Shown here piece after piece: positions 1 to 6,200 of a DNA stretch of 10,543 nucleotides. The translations under genes were made by a program, and so were the position numbers. Source of the DNA: an uncultured Roseburia sp. (lineage in GTDB: Bacteria; Bacillota; Clostridia; Lachnospirales; Lachnospiraceae); assembly GCA_945928585.1 (NCBI GenBank), contig CAMENQ010000056.1, forward strand, positions 1 through 10,543, written 5' to 3'. The number at the start of each line of letters is the position of its first letter. The first letter of the stretch is position 1. Under the pieces are notes generated by a model. That model was given only the letters and a program-made list of their open reading frames with translations, had not been told where the DNA came from and made no database searches.

Positions 1-429
1 TTTATATCAGGAAATGAAGAGCATTTTAAAGGTGCGGTAAGAGTCTTTGAAAAACTTTTAAACAGGGAAGGCTGCACGGCGGACGAGCTTCAGTATGCCT
101 GTCTTGTATTGTCACACGCATACAGAGTAATGGGACAGGATGATAAATTTTTTAAGTATGCCATGAAAACAGTGATTTCAGAAAGCTGCAGTGAAATCTG
201 CATGGAGCTTGGAGACTATTATAGTGAAAAGAGAGACTGGGATGAAGCAGGACTCTGGTATTATAATGCTGCATTTGAGACTACGCCTGTATGTAATATA
301 CATATGGGTGGCGATATGGCTTTAAACGCATTGGCAGATATAGCTGAGACGGCAGGGAATGCTGAACAGGCCGGTATTTACAGAGAGCAGGCGGAAAACT
401 GGAAGAGAAATCTGGGAGGACAACGATGA
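1..429 (+). CDS. C-terminal part of a TPR protein, probably a family 2 glycosyltransferase (5' end outside window)
   Basis: The frame is open from base 1 to the TGA at 427-429, giving 142 visible residues with no start inside the window. The TTG at 109 is only an internal codon. The residues are helical and repeat-like: YACLVLSHAYRVMGQDDKFF, then EICMELGDYYSEKRDWDEAG, then ALNALADIAETAGNAEQAGI. This is the alternating small/large pattern of tetratricopeptide repeats. The segment WYYNAAFETTPVCNIHMGGD resembles the tail of TPR-containing family 2 glycosyltransferases (SunS-like) of Firmicutes. That match is from memory, and the catalytic domain is not visible. The stop overlaps the aguA start as ATGA, so the two genes are probably translationally coupled. 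A different TPR protein remains possible. Confidence 0.6.
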   Translation, partial: FISGNEEHFKGAVRVFEKLLNREGCTADELQYACLVLSHAYRVMGQDDKFFKYAMKTVISESCSEICMELGDYYSEKRDWDEAGLWYYNAAFETTPVCNIHMGGDMALNALADIAETAGNAEQAGIYREQAENWKRNLGGQR

Positions 430-1526
430 GAATTTTAAATACAACACCGAAGCAGGACGGTTATCGTATGCCTGCAGAGTACGAGCCGCACGACGGCTGC
501 ATTATAATATGGCCGGAAAGGGCGGATTCATGGCAGTATGGTGCGGTCGCAGCAAGAAAAGCATTTGTTAAGGTGGCAGCGGCCATAGCCGAAACGGAAA
601 AGGTAACAGTATGTGCAAGCGAAGCACAGTATGACAATGCAAGGGAAATGCTGCCACCACATATAAGAGTAGTGGAGATGTCCGGTAATGACTCATGGGC
701 GAGAGATTATATGCCGACCTTTGTTATAAGTGACAGGGGAGATAAAAGAGGAATAGACTGGGGTTTTAACGCATGGGGAGGACTGGTTGACGGTCTGTAT
801 TTCCCCTGGGATAAGGACAATAAAATGGCGCGCAAAATGTGTGATATGCTGGATACAGATGTATATGATGCCAGAGATTTTATACTTGAAGGAGGCTCTA
901 TTCATGTAGATGGGGAAGGCACTGCCATGGTAACGGAGGCATGCCTTTTAAGCGAAGGGCGGAATCCCCATATGTCAAAACAGGAAATAGAAGATAAATT
1001 AAAAAATTATCTGAATGTAGAAAAAGTACTTTGGCTTCCATGCGGAATATATAATGATGAAACAAACCAGCATATAGACAATATATGCGCCTTTGTCAGA
1101 CCTGCTCATGTAGTGCTTGCCTGGACAGATAATGAAAACGACGTACAATATGAAATGTCTAAGGCGTGTCTTGATTATCTTGAAAACGAAACAGATGCCT
1201 TGGGAAGAAAAATTACGGTTCATAAGCTGCCGCTTCCGTCTCCTGTTTACATAACAGACGAGGAGAGAGAAGGTCTTGAACATATGGACATGGAGCCTAC
1301 AAGACAGGAAAATGAACGCCTTGCGGCATCGTATGTGAATTTTTATATATCAAACGGTGCTATAATTATGCCGGGTTTTAATGATGAAAATGATGTAAAA
1401 GCAAAAGCAGTACTTGAAGAACTTTTTCCTGAAAGAAAAGTAATTCAGATATATGCAAGAGATATTCTGATAGGTGGCGGAAATATACATTGTATTACAC
1501 AGCAGATACCAAAGTGTAATCAGTAA
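426..1526 (+). CDS. aguA: Agmatine deiminase (agmatine iminohydrolase)
   Basis: This cytoplasmic enzyme hydrolyses agmatine to N-carbamoylputrescine and ammonia, the first step of the agmatine route to putrescine. The 366 residues match the usual length of this pentein (guanidino-group modifying) family. Diagnostic segments in order are MPAEYEPHDGCIIIWPER near residue 15, NDSWARDYMP near 88, WGFNAWGG near 112, ILEGGSIHVDGEGT near 153, NDETNQHIDN near 210, and GGGNIHCITQQIP at the C-terminus. The last holds the predicted nucleophile Cys356, and His in QHIDN and Glu/Asp in the other motifs complete the site. A GGGAGG lies 6 bases before the ATG at 426, which overlaps the upstream stop. aguB follows after 14 bases, so the pair is one operon. 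Confidence 0.97.
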   Translation: MRILNTTPKQDGYRMPAEYEPHDGCIIIWPERADSWQYGAVAARKAFVKVAAAIAETEKVTVCASEAQYDNAREMLPPHIRVVEMSGNDSWARDYMPTFVISDRGDKRGIDWGFNAWGGLVDGLYFPWDKDNKMARKMCDMLDTDVYDARDFILEGGSIHVDGEGTAMVTEACLLSEGRNPHMSKQEIEDKLKNYLNVEKVLWLPCGIYNDETNQHIDNICAFVRPAHVVLAWTDNENDVQYEMSKACLDYLENETDALGRKITVHKLPLPSPVYITDEEREGLEHMDMEPTRQENERLAASYVNFYISNGAIIMPGFNDENDVKAKAVLEELFPERKVIQIYARDILIGGGNIHCITQQIPKCNQ

Positions 1527-1540
1527 AACAGGAGGTTAAT

Positions 1541-2461
1541 ATGGGAAAGGTTACAGTGGCGGCAGTGCAGATGAAGTGCTGTTATGAAGAAAACATAATA
1601 GATAAAATTTTAAAGGATAAGGCTTCTGTAGAAAATATTATAAATAAAAATATAGAAAATGCCGGCAGTAAGGTGCGCGAGGCAGCAGAAAAGGGAGCAG
1701 AAATAATTTTACTTCCGGAGCTTTTTGAAATGCCCTATTTTTGTCAGGAAAAAAATTATGATTTTTATAATTTGGCAACAGAGGTTAATGAAAATAAAGC
1801 AATAAAATATTTTAAAAATATGGCAAAGGAGCTTAAGGTAGTACTTCCCATAAGCTTTTATGAAAAGGCAGGAAACACCTTTTACAACACTGTTGCCATT
1901 ATAGATGCAACGGGAGAAATCCTTGGTACATACAGGAAAACACATATACCTGATGACCATTTTTATCAGGAAAAGTTTTATTTTACACCGGGAGACACGG
2001 GATTTAAGGTGTGGGATACGGCATATGGAAGAATAGGAGTAGGCATATGCTGGGATCAGTGGTTTCCGGAAACAGCCAGAGAAATGGCTTTAATGGGAGC
2101 AGAACTTTTATTTTATCCTACAGCTATCGGTTCGGAACCTATACTGGAGTGTGACAGTATGCCACATTGGCGCAGGTGTATGCAGGGACACGCAGGCTCC
2201 AACATTATGCCTGTAATTGCAGCAAACAGAGTAGGACTGGAAAAAGTAGAGCCAAATGAGGCAAATTCAAATCAGCAGTCAGGCCTGACATTTTATGGTT
2301 CATCATTTATAACTGATGAAACAGGCGGCATAGTGGCAGAGGCAGACAGAGAAAATGAAACAGTGATAATGGCAGAGTTTGATTTGGATGCCATAAAAGA
2401 AATGAGGCAGAGCTGGGGCATATTCAGAGACAGACGCCCGGAGATGTATGGGAAAAACTGA
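1541..2461 (+). CDS. aguB: N-carbamoylputrescine amidase
   Basis: This nitrilase-superfamily enzyme hydrolyses N-carbamoylputrescine to putrescine, CO2 and ammonia, completing the AguA-AguB pathway. The catalytic triad is visible: Glu60 in LLPELFEMPYFC, Lys133 in YRKTHIPDD and Cys170 in GVGICWDQWFPE. The C-terminal half carries typical family segments such as PHWRRCMQGHAGSN, VIAANRVG and FYGSSFI, and ends in WGIFRDRRPEMY. An AGGAGG sits 6 bases before the ATG. At 306 residues it is somewhat longer than the roughly 290 I expect. The excess is a lysine- and isoleucine-rich stretch at about residues 17-40, between the first strand and the first helix, away from the triad. The enzyme should remain active. 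Directly downstream of aguA, same strand. Confidence 0.97.
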   Translation: MGKVTVAAVQMKCCYEENIIDKILKDKASVENIINKNIENAGSKVREAAEKGAEIILLPELFEMPYFCQEKNYDFYNLATEVNENKAIKYFKNMAKELKVVLPISFYEKAGNTFYNTVAIIDATGEILGTYRKTHIPDDHFYQEKFYFTPGDTGFKVWDTAYGRIGVGICWDQWFPETAREMALMGAELLFYPTAIGSEPILECDSMPHWRRCMQGHAGSNIMPVIAANRVGLEKVEPNEANSNQQSGLTFYGSSFITDETGGIVAEADRENETVIMAEFDLDAIKEMRQSWGIFRDRRPEMYGKN

Positions 2462-2464
2462 TAT

Positions 2465-2512
2465 TTTTTGTACATTTTTATATATAGATTATACAAAAAG
2501 CAGTATGTTTTT
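2465..2512 (+). terminator. Weak A/T hairpin after aguB, possible terminator
   Basis: TTTTTGTA at 2465-2472 pairs perfectly with TACAAAAA at 2492-2499. A TTTTTT run follows at about 2508-2512. The stem is nearly all A-T with a 19-base loop, so it would be a poor terminator. It is listed because it sits right after the aguB stop and before an independent promoter. Confidence 0.25.
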
Positions 2513-2527
2513 TAGGTAAATAGTAAT

Positions 2528-2557
2528 TTGACAATTAAATGATTTTGGGTATATACT
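2528..2557 (+). promoter_or_regulatory. Sigma-A-type promoter for the FliD-like gene
   Basis: A perfect -35 TTGACA at 2528-2533 is followed by an 18-base spacer and a -10 TATACT at 2552-2557. It lies about 150 bases before the FliD-like start, giving a leader of roughly 145 bases. The leader contains a small hairpin, AATCAT/ATGATT at 2601-2619. I saw no known riboswitch signature in it. A housekeeping promoter rather than a SigD-type flagellar one is notable for a FliD relative. Confidence 0.65.
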
Positions 2558-2693
2558 ATAAATAATAAATTGGATAACTGTCTTTACATGGCTTGTAAGC
2601 AATCATTTAACGGATGATTTGATTTTTACATATGGTAGGGAAGATAGAAACGGATTTTTATCTGCCGTGAAAGATATAAGCATTTGGATACAA

Positions 2694-2704
2694 AAGGAGG
2701 TGAT
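2694..2704 (+). promoter_or_regulatory. Near-perfect Shine-Dalgarno deciding the FliD-like start
   Basis: AAGGAGGTGAT at 2694-2704 is essentially the full complement of the 16S 3' end. GGAGG ends 8 bases before ATG 2709, which selects that ATG over the in-frame TTG at 2619, which has no comparable site. Confidence 0.85.
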
Positions 2705-2708
2705 TCAG

Positions 2709-3998
2709 ATGATTAGCAGTGCATACACATACTATCTGTCTACATATGGCGGGCAGCAGGTATCAAAGTACGATACCCACAAGAAAAGTGAACTGAGAAA
2801 CGTATATAACAATATGCTTAAGGTGAACAGAAAATCACCATTATATAAGCTGTTGGATACAGAGAACGTGCAAAAATACGCTATAGACCTTAAAGAGTCT
2901 GCGCGTTCACTTAAAAATGTTGCTTCATCACTTACAGACATAAATGGCAGTATCTCGGGATTTCTTAGAAAAAAAGCCGTGTCAGGAAATACAGCCATAG
3001 TAGAGGCAAAGTATATTGGTGAGGAGGAAGGCACTGACGAAGCAGAGCAGCTTGAGGTAAAGGTTAATTCCCTTGCATCATCACAGCTTAACGAAGGTAA
3101 TTATCTGAATCCTTCCGGAAGAAATTTATCAAAGGGTGAATATTTCTTTGATATGAATATTGGTGAATATACTTATGAGTTTTCATTTTCAGTAAGAGAA
3201 GATGACGATAATAACAGTATACAGGAGAAACTTATAAGACTCTTTAACAGGGCAAACATAGGAGTTACTGCAGGAAAAGCAACGGATGAAAACGGAAATC
3301 AGGCTATTTCCATTGAGTCAAATTCTACAGGTGCATCAGGCAGCAGCGACGGACTTATTTTCTCTATTGTAGAAAATGAAAAAAGCGACGGAAAAGTAGT
3401 AGCAGCACTTGGTTTAAATAACATAAAACAAAAACCTTCAAATGCAAACTTTTCCATAAACGGAGTAGAACATACAGCTTCAGCCAATACATTTTCAGTA
3501 AAGCATCAGTATCAGCTTACCTTAAAAAATATAAGTTTACCGGACGAACCGGTTAAGGTAGGAGTAAAGCAGGATATAGATTCTATCCTTGAAAATGTAA
3601 ATGAACTTATTTCTTCATATAATAATATGGTAGATTTGGCTTTGAAAAAATCAACGGTAGTTGGTGACGGAAGCAGACTTATAAGTGACATAAATAATGT
3701 AGCCAGATATTATAAAAATAATCTTGAGTCTGCAGGATTTAAGGTGGAAGATGACGGTCATGTAGCTGTAGAGGATTCACTGCTTATTCAGGCGGCAGGA
3801 GAGGGAACTTTAAGTGACAGCCTTGAAAAACTGAATTCCTTTAAAAGAGCAGTAGTGGCAAAGGCTGATGATATTTCCATAAATCCTATGAAGTATGTAA
3901 ACAAAAAGCTTATTTCATATCCGCATCCTACAAGAAACTTTACAAATCCGTATGTTTCTTCTATATATAGCGGTATGATGTTTAATGGGTATGTGTAA
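2709..3998 (+). CDS. FliD-like (flagellar hook-associated protein 2 family) protein, outlying member
   Basis: The protein is 429 residues, has no signal peptide and no membrane segment. FliD-type signatures are: QLEVKVNSLASSQ (about 115-127); a beta-rich stretch FDMNIGEYTYEFSFSVREDD followed by a helix SIQEKLIRLFNRA (about 147-182); ANFSINGVEHTASANTF and YQLTLKNISLP (about 246-278), matching the 'F-x-NG-x(n)-N-x(n)-L-T-L' segment of FliD; and VKVGVKQDIDSILENVNELI followed by SSYNNMVDL (about 282-310), matching the conserved 'D-x-I-x(n)-FV-x-x-YN' helix. FliD caps the filament outside the cell. Here the N-terminus is unusual, no flagellar gene is nearby, and the C-terminal tail (YPHPTRNFTNPYVSSIYSG) is not one I know from canonical FliD. 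It may be a paralogue with another role. The family call is moderate and the function is open. Confidence 0.75.
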   Translation: MISSAYTYYLSTYGGQQVSKYDTHKKSELRNVYNNMLKVNRKSPLYKLLDTENVQKYAIDLKESARSLKNVASSLTDINGSISGFLRKKAVSGNTAIVEAKYIGEEEGTDEAEQLEVKVNSLASSQLNEGNYLNPSGRNLSKGEYFFDMNIGEYTYEFSFSVREDDDNNSIQEKLIRLFNRANIGVTAGKATDENGNQAISIESNSTGASGSSDGLIFSIVENEKSDGKVVAALGLNNIKQKPSNANFSINGVEHTASANTFSVKHQYQLTLKNISLPDEPVKVGVKQDIDSILENVNELISSYNNMVDLALKKSTVVGDGSRLISDINNVARYYKNNLESAGFKVEDDGHVAVEDSLLIQAAGEGTLSDSLEKLNSFKRAVVAKADDISINPMKYVNKKLISYPHPTRNFTNPYVSSIYSGMMFNGYV

Positions 3999-4001
3999 TG
4001 T

Positions 4002-4190
4002 GACAGTCCGGTACTTATTGCAGCAGTTTCAGTATTAGTTATGGGTATCACAGGATGTAAGAAAGAAACAGAGTGTTCAGGCTGTGGCGAAGTTAAAAAG
4101 TGTGACTCATATGAAATTATGGGCGAAGAAGTTTGGATGTGCGATGATTGCCATGACGCAATAGAAGCTCTTGGAGACTTAATAAAATAG
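4002..4190 (+). pseudogene. Start-less small lipoprotein with two CxxC motifs
   Basis: In the same frame as the preceding FliD-like gene, right after its TAA (3996-3998), the sequence is open to the TAG at 4188-4190. It reads SPVLIAAVSVLVMGITGC, a hydrophobic signal-peptide core ending in a lipobox (I-T-G-C). A short mature part follows with CSGC, KKC and CDDCH, a likely metal-binding zinc-ribbon-like arrangement. The charged N-terminal start (Met-Lys-Lys type) is missing. No ATG, GTG or TTG precedes the hydrophobic core in frame, and the only ATG (4041) lies inside the signal peptide without a ribosome binding site. I read this as an N-terminally truncated lipoprotein gene. Read-through of the TAA is the less likely alternative. 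Confidence 0.6.
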
Positions 4191-4210
4191 TCCTAAGTTT
4201 AATATAGGAG

Positions 4211-4232
4211 AAAGTCAAAAATGGTTGACTTT
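4211..4232. repeat. 8-bp inverted repeat overlapping a -35 box, candidate operator
   Basis: AAAGTCAA (4211-4218), a 6-base gap, and TTGACTTT (4225-4232) form a perfect dyad. The right arm contains the -35 TTGACT of the next promoter, the usual position for a repressor site. A weak hairpin terminator for the upstream remnant is the alternative, since TTTTG follows. Confidence 0.4.
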
Positions 4233-4253
4233 TGTCAGGGAATAGTATATAAT
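4225..4253 (+). promoter_or_regulatory. Consensus sigma-A promoter of a putative small RNA
   Basis: -35 TTGACT (4225-4230), a 17-base spacer, and a perfect -10 TATAAT (4248-4253). No protein gene follows before the terminator at 4364-4405, so the transcript would be short and noncoding. Alternatively it is a second, distal promoter for rpmG. Confidence 0.65.
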
Positions 4254-4284
4254 AAAATACAGTTAAGGAAAATTTTTTAAAAAT

Positions 4285-4313
4285 AAATTAATTAAATTCA
4301 GTTTAATTAATTT
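4285..4313. repeat. Perfect 12-bp A/T palindrome
   Basis: AAATTAATTAAA (4285-4296), loop TTCAG, and TTTAATTAATTT (4302-4313). It lies inside the candidate small RNA and could fold as its 5' stem-loop, though an all-A/U stem is weak. Confidence 0.6.
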
Positions 4314-4363
4314 TAATTTAGCTTATTATCTTTTATATAGATAAACTTCCCAAACTCCTACAT

Positions 4364-4405
4364 GAAAGGTGATGTGTCTCCCAACACATCACCTTTCTCT
4401 TTTTG
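4364..4405 (+). terminator. Strong rho-independent terminator
   Basis: GAAAGGTGATGTGT (4364-4377) pairs perfectly with ACACATCACCTTTC (4384-4397) across a CTCCCA loop, followed by TCTTTTTG. This 14-bp stem with a T tract is the clearest terminator in the window. It insulates rpmG from upstream transcription. Confidence 0.92.
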
Positions 4406-4477
4406 ACTTAAATGAAAGCCACAGGCATCGGCAGGACTGAACTCTTATGCTTATGCACATATTTTTGAAGAATTGTG

Positions 4478-4506
4478 TTGACTTTCTAAAAGCCATATGC
4501 TATATT
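4478..4506 (+). promoter_or_regulatory. Extended -10 promoter of rpmG-secE-nusG(-rplK-rplA)
   Basis: -35 TTGACT (4478-4483), a 17-base spacer, and -10 TATATT (4501-4506) with TG at 4498-4499 forming an extended -10. The first gene, rpmG, starts about 110 bases downstream. It shares the nine bases GTTGACTTT around the -35 with the promoter at 4225. Confidence 0.75.
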
Positions 4507-4625
4507 AAATTAGCTATGGAAGAAGTCTTTTTTTTATGCCCATTTTTCAAATACAGATTTATCTGTTGAAAATAAAGCAGAAAAAGGCAAAAATAAGCGA
4601 AAAAAATTTAGTGGAGGTGGAAGCT

Positions 4626-4775
4626 GTGCGAGTAAAAATCACATTGGCATGTACTGAGTGTAAGCAGCGTAATTACAATACGACAAAAGAAAAAAAGACA
4701 CACCCGGACAGAATGGAAACAAAGAAGTACTGCAGATTCTGTAAGTCACACACATTACACAAGGAAACAAAGTAA
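4626..4775 (+). CDS. rpmG: 50S ribosomal protein L33, zinc-binding type
   Basis: The product is 49 residues, exactly the usual L33 length, reading [12 protein letters not shown] at the start and [17 protein letters not shown] at the end. Two CxxC pairs (CTEC and CRFC) would hold one zinc, the C+ form of L33. The start is GTG 4626: GGAGGT at 4613-4618 is 7 bases upstream, and all known L33 sequence begins here. An ATG 90 bases upstream in frame would add a low-complexity tail and lacks a ribosome binding site. It is the first gene of the rpmG-secE-nusG cluster, and secE follows after 15 bases. Confidence 0.96.
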   Translation: MRVKITLACTECKQRNYNTTKEKKTHPDRMETKKYCRFCKSHTLHKETK

Positions 4776-4790
4776 GTTGGAGGTAAGACT

Positions 4791-4994
4791 ATGGGAGATA
4801 CTGTATCAACAGAAAAGGCAAAAAAGCCTAGCTGGTTTGCAGGTCTTAAGGGCGAGTTTAAGAAAATTATCTGGCCTGACAAGAAGACTGTTGCCGGCAG
4901 AACAACAGCCGTTGTCCTTGCTTCTATATTTATAGGTGTGGTTATAAAGGTTGCGGATTTGTTAATCCAGGCTGCATTTAGTTTATTGTTTTAG
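4791..4994 (+). CDS. secE: Preprotein translocase subunit SecE
   Basis: This 67-residue single-span protein is the small-subunit form typical of Gram-positive bacteria. It clamps SecY in the SecYEG channel of the cytoplasmic membrane. The conserved amphipathic segment FKKIIWPDKKTV (about 23-34) precedes one transmembrane helix, TAVVLASIFIGVVIKVADLL (about 39-58), with a short hydrophobic tail. TTGGAGG lies 7 bases before the ATG. Its position between rpmG and nusG is the standard order. Confidence 0.95.
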   Translation: MGDTVSTEKAKKPSWFAGLKGEFKKIIWPDKKTVAGRTTAVVLASIFIGVVIKVADLLIQAAFSLLF

Positions 4995-5018
4995 TAATGT
5001 AAGGATTAGGGTGAATTT

Positions 5019-5540
5019 ATGGCAGAAGCAAATTGGTATGTAGTCCATACTTATTCCGGATATGAGAATAAAGTAAAGGCTAACATTGAAAAAACAATTG
5101 AAAACAGAAAGCTTCAGGACCAGATCCTTGAGGTGGCAGTTCCTATGCAGGATATGCTGGAAATGAAAAACGGTGCAAAGAAGCAGGTATCAAAGAAAAT
5201 GTTCCCGGGCTATGTTCTTATTCATATGTATATGAATGATGATACATGGTATGTGGTTCGTAATACCAGAGGTGTTACAGGTTTCGTTGGTCCGGGCTCT
5301 AAACCGGTTCCGCTGACTGAGGAGGAGATGAAGCCTCTTGGAATAAACATTCCACAGGTAGTTATTGATTTTGCAGAGGGTGATACGGTTATGGTAACAG
5401 CCGGTGTATGGGAAAATACAGTAGGTGTTATCAAATCTATCAATGAGCATAAGCAGACAGTTAATATCAGCGTAGATATGTTTGGTCGAGAGACTCCTGT
5501 AGAGATAGGCTTTACAGAAGTTAAAAAAGTCGAGTATTAA
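5019..5540 (+). CDS. nusG: Transcription termination/antitermination factor NusG
   Basis: NusG binds the RNA polymerase clamp through its N-terminal NGN domain and, through its KOW domain, contacts Rho or ribosomal protein S10. The 173 residues start WYVVHTYSGYENKVKANIEK and continue with MFPGYVLIHMYMND, WYVVRNTRGVTGFVGPG (NGN domain, about 1-115). The KOW domain is EGDTVMVTAGVWENTVGVIK to IFGRETPVEIGF-like MFGRETPVEIGF (about 125-170). The stop is 122 bases before rplK, and that gap holds a structured leader. Confidence 0.97.
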   Translation: MAEANWYVVHTYSGYENKVKANIEKTIENRKLQDQILEVAVPMQDMLEMKNGAKKQVSKKMFPGYVLIHMYMNDDTWYVVRNTRGVTGFVGPGSKPVPLTEEEMKPLGINIPQVVIDFAEGDTVMVTAGVWENTVGVIKSINEHKQTVNISVDMFGRETPVEIGFTEVKKVEY

Positions 5541-5593
5541 GCATCTTGTCGAGGGTGCACACTTATCAGAAAAGTCTGAGAAAATTTAGAAAA

Positions 5594-5649
5594 GAGCCTG
5601 GTGTGAAGATGGCTTAGACAAGCCTTTGACACATTGGTTCAGGCCGAGA
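5594..5649 (+). promoter_or_regulatory. rRNA-mimic leader of rplK, candidate L11 autoregulatory site
   Basis: The RNA folds as nested helices: GCCTG (5596-5600) with CAGGC (5640-5644), TGTG (5602-5605) with CACA (5630-5633), and a tip GGCTT-AGAC-AAGCC (5611-5624). Its sequence follows helices 42-43 of the 23S GTPase centre, the L11 binding site, as I recall it from E. coli. GCCUGGUGU parallels GCCAGGAUGU, AUGGCUUAGA parallels UUGGCUUAGA, and the 3' arm CAGGCCGAG parallels CUGGUCGAG. Helix 44 is not preserved. It ends 12 bases before the Shine-Dalgarno region of rplK. Autogenous control by L11 is inferred. L10 or L1 binding is less likely. Confidence 0.6.
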
Positions 5650-5662
5650 ATGGAGGATACAC

Positions 5663-6088
5663 ATGGCTAAGAAAGTAGAAGGATATATCAAGTTACAGAT
5701 AGCTGCCGGAAAGGCAACACCGGCACCACCTGTTGGACCTGCTTTAGGTCAGCACGGTGTAAACATTGCACAGTTTACAAAGGAGTTTAATGCAAGAACA
5801 GCAGATCAGGATGGTATGATTATCCCTGTTGTTATTACAGTATATGCAGACAGAAGCTTCAGCTTCGTTACAAAGACTCCACCTGCAGCCGTATTATTAA
5901 AGAAGGCTTGCAAGATTCAGTCAGGTTCAGGCGTACCAAACAGAAATAAGGTAGCTAAGATTTCTAAGGCTGAGATTCAGAAGATAGCAGAACTCAAGAT
6001 GCCTGATTTAAATGCAGCATCAATTGAAGCAGCTATGAGCATGATTGCAGGTACTGCAAGAAGTATGGGCATTACAGTAGAAGATTAA
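5663..6088 (+). CDS. rplK: 50S ribosomal protein L11
   Basis: L11 binds the GTPase-associated centre of 23S rRNA and supports elongation-factor and RelA function. The 141 residues are the normal length. The N-terminal domain has [20 protein letters not shown] and [13 protein letters not shown]. The C-terminal RNA-binding domain has [40 protein letters not shown] and ends [18 protein letters not shown] lies 7 bases before the ATG, immediately after the structured leader described at 5594-5649. Confidence 0.98.
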   Translation: MAKKVEGYIKLQIAAGKATPAPPVGPALGQHGVNIAQFTKEFNARTADQDGMIIPVVITVYADRSFSFVTKTPPAAVLLKKACKIQSGSGVPNRNKVAKISKAEIQKIAELKMPDLNAASIEAAMSMIAGTARSMGITVED

Positions 6089-6146
6089 TCACAGAGATTA
6101 AAGAGCATTCCGTTTAACAGTTAAATGGAAATTAATGTAGATTATA

Positions 6147-6183
6147 GTGGGAGGAGCACCGTAGTGCACTCCGATAATACCAC
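6147..6183 (+). promoter_or_regulatory. L1-binding rRNA-mimic element before rplA
   Basis: GTG(G)GAG (6147-6153) pairs with CTCC (6169-6172) and CCAC (6180-6183), leaving the unpaired GATAATA on the 3' side. The tip is GCAC-CGTA-GTGC (6156-6167). The pieces GUGGGAG and AUACCAC with that asymmetric loop match the 23S L1-stalk binding site (E. coli GGUGGGAGG with AAAUACCACC). L1 is known to repress its own operon by binding such mRNA copies. The element ends one base before AAGGAGG of rplA, so L1 binding there would block initiation. Confidence 0.75.
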
Positions 6184-6200
6184 AAGGAGGTTCATTTATA

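Larger units (their letters stand above)
4260..4405 (+). ncRNA. Candidate small RNA between a consensus promoter and a strong terminator
   Basis: A promoter with a start predicted near 4260 and a perfect intrinsic terminator ending near 4405 delimit a transcript of about 145 bases with no plausible ORF. It holds a 12-bp A/T stem-loop, a short unstructured segment CTTCCCAAACTCCTAC (about 4347-4362), and a terminator hairpin whose loop is CTCCCA. C-rich single-stranded segments and loops of this kind are known in Firmicute small RNAs that pair with G-rich ribosome binding sites. I recognise no Rfam family. The start site and function are inferred. Confidence 0.45.
4191..4625 (+). other. Intergenic region rich in signals, no protein gene seen
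   Basis: Between the lipoprotein remnant and rpmG I see, in order: an 8-bp inverted repeat over a consensus promoter, an A/T palindrome, a perfect terminator, and the rpmG promoter. No convincing ORF starts with a ribosome binding site here. The in-frame ATG at 4536 upstream of rpmG has no Shine-Dalgarno, and the peptide it would add is low-complexity. Confidence 0.7.

Noticed and set aside
999..1283. 94-codon open frame on the - strand within aguA
   Set aside because: Shadow of the well-supported aguA reading frame.
2619..2708. N-terminal extension of the FliD-like protein from TTG 2619
   Set aside because: ATG 2709 has a near-perfect Shine-Dalgarno and TTG 2619 has none.
4405..4460. tRNA-like piece (GGCAGGACTGAACTC)
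   Set aside because: No cloverleaf, no GGTTCRA T-loop and no CCA-side acceptor stem can be drawn.
4536..4625. Longer L33 reading frame starting at ATG 4536
   Set aside because: The added 30 residues are low-complexity, lack a ribosome binding site and are absent from L33 proteins. GTG 4626 has a well-spaced GGAGGT.
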